Shown here: positions 24,235-34,997 of the stretch, one piece after another | Position numbering within the stretch: position 1 is the stretch's first letter | Layout: each line of letters opens with the position of its first letter | NCBI GenBank assembly: GCA_963995505.1 | Contig: OZ023187.1 | Coordinates: forward strand, 1,309,501 to 1,373,500 | From: Hypericum androsaemum | Lineage: Eukaryota > Streptophyta > Magnoliopsida > Malpighiales > Hypericaceae | Length of the DNA: 64,000 nt | Reading direction: 5' to 3' | The notes under the pieces: generated by a model | The model's input: the letters and a program-made list of their open reading frames with translations, nothing else | Databases searched by the model: none | Told to the model about the DNA's origin: nothing | Program-made: the position numbers and the translations under genes

Positions 24235-25216
24235 TGGAGTTGGTTTGTGTTTAACCAGTCTGGTTGGTGGTTCTTGCTACCTGTAGGCTTAACTATAAAA
24301 CACCAACCAATACTTAACCACGTCTATCTCGGGTTCCAGCGTTTCGAATTTTTTCTTCATATTTCAAAAATTTTATCCGACTCTAATATGCATTAGCCAA
24401 CCTAATATGTGCTCGGTATAGATTAGTTTATAGCATTTCTATCTATAAAGATTCTGAATTGATGATGAATAAATAAATATTATATATTGTTTTGAGTTCT
24501 ATTAATAAGAATCAACTGTTTTCAAATATGGTAATAATAAGTTTTCTGATTCGAATTTTGATTAATTAAATACCGAGTAATTTTGACACTAATATACTTA
24601 AAAGATTCCAACTTTCAGGAAAATTAAAAACTTTTAGCATATTACTTGTGGATCTATCAGTTGCTGCTTAACTAGTTCAGTGTTTGAGAGACCCTGGTAG
24701 AAGTTAGAACGAGGAAAAAGTTGGTGGTTTTGACTTTAGTTAATGCACCATTTATTTTCTTCTTTTTTATAATTTTGATGGAAATTTACCCTTTAATTTA
24801 GGACAGCCATTAACAGAGACCAATTCCCCTGCAATGAGGGCTTGTGCCTGCTAGTCCCAATCGATGACCAAATGGAAAGGTCTGGTTTGGTAGGTGGGAT
24901 AAGGTTATTTTATTGATTCTTTATCTATGATTGCCTGACCACGTGAAATTCATTAATTGAAAGTCAACTTTTAAAATGTGTATGCATTTGTAATCAATTT
25001 TTCCTGATCCATGCATGTTCAATCAACAACAAAGTTAACATTTATATCAGTCGGTTTGGTAGATGTCCATAATATAAGTGATTTCGACAAAAAACGAATC
25101 TTTATATCCAACTAAGCTTAATACAATGAGTTAGTTGAGTTTCTCCGAGTGAATTATTCCTTGAATCATATATTCATTATATGGACCATTCAATGTACAT
25201 TGCGAAAAATCATGGG
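24235..25216. other. Intergenic, upstream of ispE
   Basis: AT-rich spacer of about 1 kb between the ispE start and the 3' end of the pseudokinase gene. I see no further gene or bounded repeat. Confidence 0.5.
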
Positions 25217-28200
25217 TCAGTTGAGCATTTCTGAGTAGAGCAGTGAGACCCTGTTCTCTGATTTCGCTCTCAGCAATCCGTCGCCGGTTCTGCTACCTGC
25301 AGATGTTCTGCTGATACTTGTGCTACCTTTTGCTGCAGAATTGAATGCCGCGGATCTGCTTCTTTGGGAGTCATTGCATATTTCCAAGCTGAAACTTTCT
25401 TGCGTGGATGTTCTCTCATGATTTGGACGAGCTATGATTGCGATGCTGCGAACGAGGAGCGATTTTACTGCAGAAATGTCCTCCATAACATCACATGTTT
25501 TCCTATCAGCTATGTATTCCAATGCAGCAACCACCTGCAGTTGTGATGATTTAGTCACCATAAGTTTGTTGTTCTCTAAAACAAGTTCTATTAAATTTGT
25601 CTGCAAGCGCGTTTAAGCGAAGGGTCCGCTTAATCAACCTGTATATTTTACCTTGTCCATGTCTAATCTTTTCTTGGGATTGTTGGCCAGACATTTCTGT
25701 GTCACTCTGCCCATCCAATAAAGTTGTTGTTCATCGTAGGCACCGATAATTCTCGGGTCAAGTATCTCTTGATGCTTCCTCTCTCTCAGAATTGGCTTGG
25801 CCTGTTACAACATCCAGCTCATGTGAGATGTATATCAAACCTTGACATTCATTAGAAAACTCTGTTATGTTCAGACTTTTACCCATTCAAGTAGACTCTT
25901 GCCACCAGCTAACTTGTCCGTTGGCAATCGGCCTGTGATCAACTCTAGTATTACGATTCCGAAAGCATATACATCTGTCCTGGATGAAAGTTTTCTTGAT
26001 TCTGCATATTCTGGTGCCAAGTATCCCGAACTACGCAAAACTTTGTACTCTGATTGCTTCTCAGTTTTAAGTCCTAGAAGCCCATAATCTCCAATCTAAC
26101 AAGACAAATCATCAGAATATCGTTTTAAGTTTGCACTTGAGACATGGTGCAAGTACTAATTGGCAAAGATCATCAACCTGAAATGTGTGAAGTGTTTACC
26201 AGTGGTTCGAAATCATGGGTTAGAAGAATGTTGCTAGTCCTCATGCTTCCATGAATTATGCTGTTCTCATGCAGGTAGTTTAAGCCTTTGGCAGCACCAA
26301 TTGCCACCCTCATCCTCTCTTCCCATGTTAGAGGTAGTGGACAATGTTCTGCAAATCACGCAGAGATTCGGTCAGCAATTTCTTGTTGTTTTTGCTTGCA
26401 TTCATCGGTGGGTATAAAATCGACATACGGAACAACAGGATAAGCTTAAGCATGCAATTGCAGGCTGGCACTCACAACCGGTCACAGAGAAGAAGATGCT
26501 GCTTACTAGATAAGTGTTGTCTGACTGACCCGTTGCATGCATATTCATATACCAGCAGGCACAAGCTTTTCTCTGTGCAGGATCCGAGTAGCATGGCCAC
26601 ATTTGAATGGCTAGCTTTTTTCAGCAGCTGCACTTCAGAACAACCACCTACGTCTGGTCGACTGTCGGTACAGTCGTGCTTTTTAACGACAATTTTCAGG
26701 TTGTTTTCTAGCTTCCCTTTGAAGGCAAGTCTGCCGACACCTTCAGTTAGAGAGTTCTTCGGTGAAAATTCATCCGTGGCAGCTTCTAATTCTGAGTAAG
26801 TGAAGTTCCTTTCCCATCCACTTGGAGGTCTTCTGTTCTTGCAGAGGCTACACATTGGACTATGGAAGACCTTGTTTTCGCTACACACCTCTTTGATTTC
26901 TTCGATAGCAGCGGCCTTATTTACTTTCTGAACCAGGTTCGGTTTTTCGCCTTGGCTGCCCTTCTGTAGTTCCTGAACCTGGCTGACTCTGTCATCTTGG
27001 CTGCCCTGTTCAACTTGATGAATCTGGCTCATTTGGTCCTCTTCTGTTTGAAGAAATAGCTGAAATCTGATTAGAATTCTTGTCTCTCAAGGTTGCAGCA
27101 GACATGTAATTCAAGATAGAGAGATATGGGGAATGAAACTACAAGTTACTATCTGAGCGTCTGGATTAAACGACGTACTTGTGGTGACAATCTCAATGCT
27201 GAAAAGATCTCCTTCTTCCGGGATTCCTGGAACCATCTCGTCGTACCAAACTTGACTCTTGCGCCCCTCTTCAATGGCAAGAAAGTTCATCTTTCTTGAC
27301 CTTGGTCCTCTCAATTGTTCAATGCTGTTATTGTGTTTCATCCGCGATATCCCGCAGGAGAGCTTTTCCAGAAAGTACTTCCTGTTTTTCTTCATTTGTC
27401 TGCAATTAGTAGACAGAAAGTCTTAGCACTTGTTCAATCTGCTATGGAATCATCTCCTAACTAAACCAGGTGCTATCCCATCTTAAGTTCGAGAAATGTT
27501 CAAGTTGCAGTGGTTCACCTATGTTATAGTCTCTATATCCAACCAAAACTTTAGGCAAGCTTCATATGCCGTAATTTGGGTGACACCATATTAGAGTCTT
27601 CGTATATAATCCAAAATCTTAAAACAATAAGTCGGTAGAGTCTAATTCATTATAAACATGGCCAAGAATCTCCACATTCATAATCTAACAATTTCTGCAG
27701 ATAAAGGCAAGACAAACAAGGTGAATCGTAGGAATGATCAGACAGATTCTTTGGGTTGTATGATTCTTCTTTTGCTGTCCTTTATTGCACAAGAAACATT
27801 TAGCCAGCCTTGGGCATTTGGCCTAATAGCACAAGGCGTCGAGAGGAATTGACGGAGTTCCACAGTTAAAAAACGAACATTTAGCCATATGAAGTCTGAC
27901 CTGTCAAGTATAACCCAGGTTGCCATCATATCTTGTGCTTGTTTTAAAGCTACCTCCTTCCTTGGATGTCCCATAGCCACCTCAATCTTGAACTCAACCT
28001 AAGTGATTCATATGGTGCACAAGTTAAAATCTATTTCAGCTTAAGAAAAATTCAAACTTGGCATCAGGATTAAGACGAGCCTTCTAAAATTAAGCAATGA
28101 TTATTAAGCAGACATTCGTCATGACACCATTAGCAGAGCCGTCCCTGGACTTACCTAGCCTCGTAGATATAACAGCGGATACTTCGAGTTATCAAAAATT

Positions 28201-28791
28201 AGAAAAAATCTAGTGAAAAAAGTTGATACCTTGTGTGTCTGGTACAGCTCAGAAATCTGAGCAAGTTCAACATTGGCATCATATTCTTCCCTCTTTGCTG
28301 CTTTTTTCTCCATTACAATTTTCTGGCTCACACAACTTGAATCCACTTTGTTCTTGAATCCCACTACAATGGAGTCAAAAATAAAATTAGAAAGCGGTCA
28401 CTTAACCAAACATCAGGACCAGACACAACTGCATCGTTAAATCCTTGTTGGGAGAGCTATGTCACCATTCGAAAGTCCATCCCAGCTCGAACGTGGTTTA
28501 ATTGTTCGTAAACAACAAAAAACATAACCCAACATGCATTATTTTTTTTTGAAAAAAAACATTAGGTGCATCCCAATCCTATGTTAAGTATATTAAATTA
28601 AGGTCAAAATGCTTACTTGTCCGGGACCCAATGAAGGATAACGTTCTAGGATTATTAGCTTGGTGAAGAACAACAAGGAGGGTGAGAATATCGCCTGGCT
28701 TTAGAGAGAAGCCATGCAATATCCACCTTATGGCACTTGTACTCACTTCCCTTGACGCACCTTGGATCACCACCACCCTCTGTGCTTCCAT
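25217..28791 (-). CDS. USP-domain receptor-like cytoplasmic pseudokinase
   Basis: Nine exons join in frame to 664 residues: 28791-28617, 28363-28230, 27998-27901, 27399-27179, 27043-26507, 26348-26200, 26095-25883, 25801-25652, 25534-25217. The N-terminus (about 1-140) resembles a universal-stress/adenine-nucleotide-alpha-hydrolase-like domain (VVVIQGASREVSTSAIRW, VEFKIEVAMGHPRKEVA, WVILDRQMKKNRKYFLEKL). A linker leads to a protein-kinase domain from about 288. The glycine loop is EGVGRLAFKG, and the ATP lysine (VVKK, about 330) and helix-C Glu are kept. The catalytic HRD is replaced by HGS (IIHGSMRTSNILL, about 421) and DFG by DYG; GYLAPEYAE and DVYAFGIVILELITG are intact. Loss of the catalytic Asp predicts a scaffold rather than an active kinase. 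Relatives are annotated as inactive kinase SELMODRAFT_444075-like (from memory). The exon 4 and exon 5 donors were chosen by frame and are less sure. Confidence 0.85.
27536..27650. mobile_element. Decayed TRIM/LTR-like fragment inside a pseudokinase intron
   Basis: TATATCCAACCAAAACTTTAG, GACACCATATTAGAGTC and AAGTCGGTAGAG resemble, in order, the LTR end, PBS junction and LTR body of the TRIM at 7571-7910 (GATACCATGTTAGAAT, GGGTTGGT(A/G)GA). Only scraps remain, so the boundaries are guesses. Confidence 0.35.
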
Positions 28792-29753
28792 TCTGGTCCA
28801 AATTACAAGCTATCCGGCGGCCGACTAATCCAAGTTCGGGTTCTGAGTGAAGTCTCTGCAGGACAAAGAACAACCTGAAATAGAGTGATGGTGGTGAATT
28901 CAGGAATTAAGAACATCTAGGAATGGGTCATAACATCCACATGCATGATGGTTTTAAATTTTAAATTTCACCTCGTTTACAGAAAGGGCTTGCTTTGGTA
29001 AATCCAAAGATGGGGAAGGCATCATCATCTTCAGCTAATTTGCCAATGTGGTAAGAATAAAGACAAAAAAAAAATTAAAAGTTTAGATGAAAACCAAGTT
29101 TTGTTTGGAGGCGTGTTATGCTCTATAATAACAATGAACCTTAGCTTTTGTTCATCTAGCCGATTAATCCAGATCGAGTCATGCAGGACTGTCGAAAGAT
29201 AGCAAATTTTTTTTAACAAATATATGATATGACACTGCTGTGTTGACACGAAATTCGTTCAAAATATTTTAATTAAATTAAAATAACTCTATTATCGATT
29301 GATTTATCTTTTTGTAGATTGCCATTCAGACATAAGTTTGTTCATTATAAGACAAATGCAAGCCGAATCTCCATCCGGTACTTGTACGCTTCATAAGAAG
29401 TTTTTCTTCGAAATGTCGCCTAATATCATATACTCTTAAATTCTACGATGTTCGACTTTGAGATTAAAAAGAATATGGTTCAGAATATCAGTGAGTACCT
29501 TTTTTGGTGGAAATATCAAGCGTATACCGATACGAAAAAGCATAACCCATTTTGATCAATCTCAACTCTAGCTAACCGAATTTTTTATACTAATTACCGA
29601 GCGTGTTGATTAAATGGTGATTGTTTTAGCTTATTTAAATATGCTTTAAAGTTAGGGTTCAAATTTAATAGAATAATTTCGTTACATTTTGGGATTTTAC
29701 TAAAAAGGAATGAATATCCCCGACCCCAAAATATTTCCTAGATAAAAAAGAAA
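28792..29753. other. Pseudokinase upstream region and AT-rich spacer
   Basis: It probably contains leader sequence: on the minus strand CTATTTCAG at about 28875-28883 looks like a leader-intron acceptor. No gene is seen in the rest. Confidence 0.4.
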
Positions 29754-31034
29754 GGGCAAATTACTGCAGCACCCTTTTTATTTGATTTAATCGATGATTT
29801 AGTCCCTCTAGTTTCAAAAATTATTCTCATGTCTCCCGTCTTTGATTTTATTATACTCTCGTGTCTCTCGCTGACGTCATCCACTCTATTTTTTTCATTT
29901 TTCAATTGAAATGACCAAAATAACCTTTTCAAAAAAAATATAAAACAAATAAATTTTAGGAGTGGCCCGCCCTCCATATCTGGCACCGAAACTGCTCGTC
30001 CTCCTCATCGGAGTGGCCCCATCTCTCCCTTTTGCCCCATCTATTCCTTTCGCCCCTTCACCCCTTCAACCCCCTTCTCGTAACTACTTCCTCAAAAACA
30101 AGAGGGACAGCGTCCTCATCATCGTCGTCGATTGGAGCCTGTCCTCGTTATCGTCAATTGGATCCCGTCCTCGTCGTCATCGTCGATGTGAGCCCATCCT
30201 CGTCGTCATCGATTGGAACCTGTCCTCATCGTCATCGATTGGAGCCCGTCGTTGTCGTTGATTGGAGCATGTCCTCATCATTGTCGATTGGAGCCTGTTG
30301 TCGTCGATTGGAGCTCGTCCTCGTCATCGTCAATTGGAGCATGTCCTTGTCGTCGTCGATGTGAGCCCGTCCTCGTCGTCATCGATTGGAGCCTATCCTC
30401 ATCGTCATCGATTGGAGCGCATCCTCGTCGTTGTCGTTGATTGGAGCATGTCCTCACCGTCGTCGATTGGAGCCTATTGTCGTCGATTGGAGCCCGTCCT
30501 CATCATCGTTAATTGGAGCCCATCCTCGTCGTCGTCGATGTGAGCCAGTCCTTGTCGTTGTCATTGATTGGAGCATATCCTCGTCGTCGTCGATTGGAGC
30601 CCATCCTCGTCGTTGTCGTTGATTGGAGCCTGTCCTCATCATCGTCGATTGGAGCCCGTCCTTGTCGTCGTCGTCGTTGTCGTTGTTCAATCTTTTCTCT
30701 TGGTAGTACATTTTTTGGTCAAAAGAGGAGTAGAACGATGAGGGGAGAAGAACGGTGAGGGGCGGAGGAGCGGGAGGAAAGGGTCGATTTTCGGTTGTTG
30801 TGTTGCCGGCGGCGAAAAGAACGATCAGGAGGAAGGGACAAACTTTTTTTTTGGTTTTTAAGAGTATTTTGGTCATTTTACTGACAAAAATGAAAAAAAA
30901 AGAGCGACTGACGTCTGACAGGGACCCAAAAGTATAATAAAATCAAACATGGAGGATAGGAGAATAATTTTTGAAACACGGAGGACTAAATCATTAATTA
31001 AGTCAAATAAGAGAGGTGCTACAGTAATTTGCTA
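29754..31034. mobile_element. Non-autonomous TIR element with minisatellite core (MULE-like)
   Basis: The left arm (about 29754-29945) begins GGGCAAATTACTGCAGCACC. The right arm (about 30840-31034) read inverted gives AGCAAATTACTGTAGCACC, then matching TTTAGTCC, TTTCAAAAATTATTCTC, TTTGATTTTATTATAC, GACGTCA and ATGACCAAAATA blocks in the same order. There is no transposase. The flanks are A-rich (AAAAAGAAA left, AAAAAAATC right), so a target duplication cannot be proven. The right end lies about 120 bp before the eEF1B start codon. Confidence 0.75.
30110..30690. repeat. Higher-order minisatellite CGATTGGAGCC(N)TCCTCGTCGTCGT
   Basis: Units built on TCGATTGGAGCCxxTCCTCGTCxTCxT repeat about 18-20 times. 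A higher-order period of about 180 bp is visible: TTGATTGGAGCATGTCCTCA recurs at about 30259 and 30438, and each is followed by the same order of unit variants up to TCGATGTGAGCC. Long open frames (Ser-Ser-Ser-Ile-Gly-Ala) are by-products of unit lengths that are multiples of three. Confidence 0.85.
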
Positions 31035-31058
31035 AAAAAAATCAAATCACACATCAAA

Positions 31059-31070
31059 CTAGGGTTTTAG
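31059..31070 (+). promoter_or_regulatory. Telo-box-like element upstream of eEF1B-beta
   Basis: CTAGGGTTTTAG contains the reverse of AAACCCTA, the telo-box known from promoters of plant translation-machinery genes. It lies about 85 bp before the ATG, between the TIR element and the CT-rich leader. Confidence 0.5.
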
Positions 31071-31154
31071 ACACCAACACATAAAATCTCCTTCCTTTAC
31101 AACTTTCTCTCTCTTCTCTCTGGCTTCTCTAACTAGTAGCAGCGAGACCCAACA

Positions 31155-32711
31155 ATGGCCATCACCTTCTCAGATCTCCACACCGAATCCGGCCTCAAGG
31201 CCCTCGACGGATTCCTCGCCGGGAAATCCTACATCTCTGGGTAGGTTTCCATTTTTCAAAGACTCGATTTTTAATCTGCTTTTGTAGTAAAGTAGTCACC
31301 TTTTGTGGGGTCTTTTGTGTGTTACATCTCTGGGTACGTTTCGAAGTTTAAAAAGACCCAATGGGTCTCCGGCTGGATCCGGATTATTCGGTCTAGTTGG
31401 TGTCCGGCTACCGAGTTGTTTTGACCAAAAGACCCCAACTTGATTTTATTTTTTTCTGTGGTTTCAGGGATAGCATCACAAAGGACGATGTTAGGGTGTA
31501 CGCGGCCGTTTCGGGGAAGCCGGGAGAGTCGTTCCCCAATGCCAGCAAGTGGTACGAGTGTGTCTCTTCGCAGCTTGCGAAAAGGTTGGCTCCCTGCTTT
31601 GTTCTTCGTGTAGGTTTTTGTTCTGCCTTTCTGGGTTTCCATTGAATTGTATTGATTTGGTGTTTTGTGTTCGTGTGGTTTAGCTTTCCGGGTAAGGCTG
31701 TTGGTGTGAAGATTGGTGGAGGAGCTGTTACTGCTGCTGAAGCCGCCCCCGCCCCAGTTGAGGAGGTTTGTCCTGTTTCGTGTTTTGCTTCTCTGGCTCC
31801 TTTGAAAGAGTTTTAGGGTGTGAAATTGGCTCTGGTGGTTGGATTCTAGTGTGGATTAGTATCTGTATAATGGATCATTCTATTTGGGTTTGATTCGAGT
31901 GCTGGATCTTGCACATTGGTTTTGATTCTTTATCTCAAGTATAAAAGAACAATGTGGAATGATAATGGTTTTCGTGCTCTGTTATGAATTGATGAGGACC
32001 AACTGACTAGATTTCTTTGGCAGGCTGCTGGAGACGACGATGACGATTTGGATCTGTTTGGGGATGAGACTGAGGAGGATAAGAAGGCAGCTGAGGAGAG
32101 GGAGGCAGCTAAAAAGCCTGCAAAAAAGAAAGAGAGTATGTTTTTACAGTTTACTCTGTTAAGATTGTTTCTGCTATTAACATGTTGATTATGTAGTAGG
32201 ACATTGATCTCACGTCCCTTGCCCTTGAATCAGTGTTGCTTACTCGTGCTGGATGTTATTGTCTAGTTAATGCCGTTTTTATAGTTCCAATGCACTACTT
32301 AGCAGGTTATCTTGTCCTCTATTCTCCTTTGTAGGCGGAAAGTCTTCCGTTCTTTTGGATGTCAAGCCATGGGATGATGAGACTGACATGAAAAAGCTAG
32401 AAGAAGAAGTCAGAAAAATTGAGATGCCTGGTCTCCTGTGGGGAGCATGTATGTATTCCATGACTTGATATCAAGAATTCTGTTGGTTTCCAATCCCTTG
32501 GACACATGATTTTGATGCTAATACATGATGTGATGCCTTTGTCTCAGCAAAACTTGTGCCAGTTGGTTATGGAATTAAGAAGTTGCAGATCATGATGACC
32601 ATCGTTGACGACCTTGTGTCAGTGGACGACCTCATCGAGGACAGACTCACTGTCGAGCCCTGCAGTGAATATGTCCAGAGCTGTGATATCGCCGCCTTCA
32701 ACAAAATCTGA
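31155..32711 (+). CDS. EF1B: Elongation factor 1-beta (eEF1B GDP/GTP exchange subunit)
   Basis: Cytosolic translation factor that recharges eEF1A with GTP. Six exons join exactly to 224 residues: 31155-31240, 31468-31584, 31684-31765, 32024-32135, 32335-32448, 32548-32711. The N-terminal GST-C-like segment ([20 protein letters not shown]) is followed by an Ala/Pro-rich linker and the acidic block [20 protein letters not shown] with the DLFG signature. The C-terminal exchange domain has [36 protein letters not shown] and the terminal AAFNKI. Length and motif order are standard for plant EF-1-beta. The ATG follows a CT-rich leader, and expression is probably constitutive. Confidence 0.96.
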
Positions 32712-33403
32712 GAGCAGAGCTTATATCTTACTCGTCCTGTGTCAAATTTTTGTTCAACTCCTGGACAACCAAAGTTTGGTGTGTCACTATGTCATTTTCT
32801 TTGAAGTTATGCCCACCTTAGAAACATCCGGACATATAAAAAGCTTTGGTAATATGATGTCTCGATGCCCATTTTTGGCTGTCTTAAGGTTTCCTTTTCT
32901 GCTTCGTTATAATAATTAGGTTAGTTCTGTTCATGCAGCAACTTTAAGTTTTTTCTATCATCTATTTAGGTGTGATTTTATAGTGGTTTCAACTTAACAA
33001 ATGGTGGGTTTTTTACCTCTTTAGAGCATTAGAGAGCGAAAATTTTAGGAAATTTGAAAGTGGATATACCAACTCAAATTATATAGCACCATGCTAAAAT
33101 ATTCAATTGGTTATATAGCACCATAATTTTTTATTTTGGACATTGGGCACCAATAAAATTTAGAATTGATATTGTCAGGTTCTATATAGAAGAAGAAATT
33201 TATTTTGTACCTCTTCGTCATCTTCTACGAATGTTTGCGTCATTGTATAGAGAACAAAACTGTTACGGTGTGCTTTCAAGTACAATGGTTACTTTATCAA
33301 ATTCACAATATCATAAGTTTTTGAAGCAACAGATCTTCGGAAACTCTAATATAATATCAAATTCATAATTTTGTCTGTTGGGCACCGATTAAATTTAGAA
33401 TTG
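32712..33403. other. 3' UTR and intergenic, repeat-derived
   Basis: After the eEF1B 3' UTR, phrases such as GGGCACC(A/G)AT(A)AAATTTAGAATTGATATTGTC occur at about 33143-33178 and 33380-33411. This shows that the hAT element landed in an older repeated sequence. No gene is seen. Confidence 0.5.
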
Positions 33404-33411
33404 ATATTGTC

Positions 33412-33993
33412 CAATGTTTTAAAAACCGTGGTCGGACTGGCGGTCTGACCGGTCGGACCGCTACCCGAGATTAAATCCGGGTCGATTTTTACATAAAACC
33501 CAGAATGTGGTTCGACCGGCCAAAATTTGGTCGGACCGCCTGGTCGGGTGTTTCCGGATGAACCGGTTCGCTCGGATTAGAAAAATTTGTGTTAATTTTT
33601 TTATTTTATCAGATTTAATTTAGAAACAAAACCTCAACTTCTATTCTCGGAGTGTATATATCACTTTTGAATCACAATAAACTTATATTTTTAACAATTC
33701 TCGATAATATGTCAACTAAGTTAAACGAATTGAACTAATATGTCGAACAAAAAAACTTGTTTAATTCAAGTTTGAAGACTTTATTTGGATAAATTGTATA
33801 ACAAAATTGCTAAATATGTGAAATTATTTGATATTTTATCTTTTTTACTCTAAATTAAATTTAGCAAACTTTATTTAATAATATTAATATATAATATAAG
33901 TTCCAGTCGGCCAGCGGTCCAACCGGTCAGACCGGTCGAACCGAAAATTTTGAGATTTCTGGGTCACCTTCAGGGTCGATTTTAAAAACATTG
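33412..33993. mobile_element. Non-autonomous hAT-type element with 8-bp target duplication
   Basis: A 582-bp element bounded by CAATGTTTTAAAA and its inverse TTTTAAAAACATTG. Perfect 8-bp direct repeats ATATTGTC lie at 33404-33411 and 33994-34001. An 8-bp duplication with short TIRs starting CA is the hAT-superfamily signature. Subterminal regions on both sides are dense in CCGGTC/GACCGG motifs (GGTCTGACCGGTCGGACC left, GTCCAACCGGTCAGACCGG right), as expected for transposase-binding sites. No coding capacity is present. Confidence 0.85.
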
Positions 33994-34099
33994 ATATTGT
34001 CGAGTACAATGGTTACGGTATACAAATGGTTGTTTTGTCCAATGCTCAAGTGCAATGGTTCTTATTTTATCAAATGCACTATTACCTGAATCTTAGGGG

Positions 34100-34450
34100 T
34101 TATGAATTTGTAGAGTTATTCTAGTAATAAATTAGACCCCAATTACTTCCAGAAATTCTCGTGAAACTTTTGAATTCGGATCAACAACTAGGCTTAACAA
34201 GATCTGAAGCATCAAAGCTAATGACTTCTGATCGTGAAATTTCTGTGAATTCGGATCAACAACTAGGCTTAACAAGATCTGAAGCGTCAAAACTAATGAT
34301 ATTGGCCCCGTTTGGTGAAATATATTGAAGTGCTTTGACGATTCAGATCTTGTTAAGCCTAGCCGTTGGTCCGAATTCAAAAATTTTACGGTGATTTCTG
34401 AAAGTAATTGGGGTCTAATTTATTACCAGAATAACTCAAGATTCGGGTAA
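34100..34450. mobile_element. Fold-back MITE with about 95-bp inverted arms
   Basis: GAGTTATTCTAGTAATAAATT... (from about 34115) and its inverse ...AATTTATTACCAGAATAACTC (to about 34437) pair for about 95 bp, through AATTCGGATCAACAACTAGG / CCTAGCCGTTGGTCCGAATT. Outside them CCTGAATCTT and AAGATTCGGG are also inverted. Inside, a roughly 55-bp piece (GAATTCGGATCAACAACTAG...) is tandemly duplicated at about 34171 and 34249. Superfamily not decided. Confidence 0.7.
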
Positions 34451-34997
34451 TTATAATATAATATCAAGAGATTTTCTTAATAAAAATGTTGCAGTATTAA
34501 CCCATGACTTAAAAACCGGAATTTCAACCCATTGTGAAATGAAAGTTGAAATTCTCACTCCCGATTTCCGTGGGAACTTGAAAACGAGTTTGACAAAACA
34601 CAAGGATCAATGCCAGAGAATAAAATCACCATTCTTCTATATCAACCTTCCATCTCTACTTAACAAATGAATATATCCGACTCAAAATTATATTAGTCTC
34701 GAATACCAAAAAAACTTAAATCAACAAATGGTCCACATTATATTCATAAAAACAATAAGAGATATACTACACCAATTACTTCATTCACGGGACACATAAT
34801 TATGGAATCACAAATTGTGACAAGAACATGTATAGACTAACAATTCAGGAGGTGAATAGAAAGAATCACTCCCCTACCACCTAGCATGAAAGATCATCTC
34901 TTATCGGGAGTGTTGTAGTTTAACCGAGATCGACTCTTCCTTCACAATCAATTCATTCGAAGTCATGGCCGACTCGAACCTAGCCGAAAAAAGAGAA

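Noticed and set aside
29962..30876. Overlapping open frames rich in Ser-Ser-Ile-Gly-Ala
   Set aside because: They are translations of the minisatellite in several frames; repeat lengths divisible by three keep them open.
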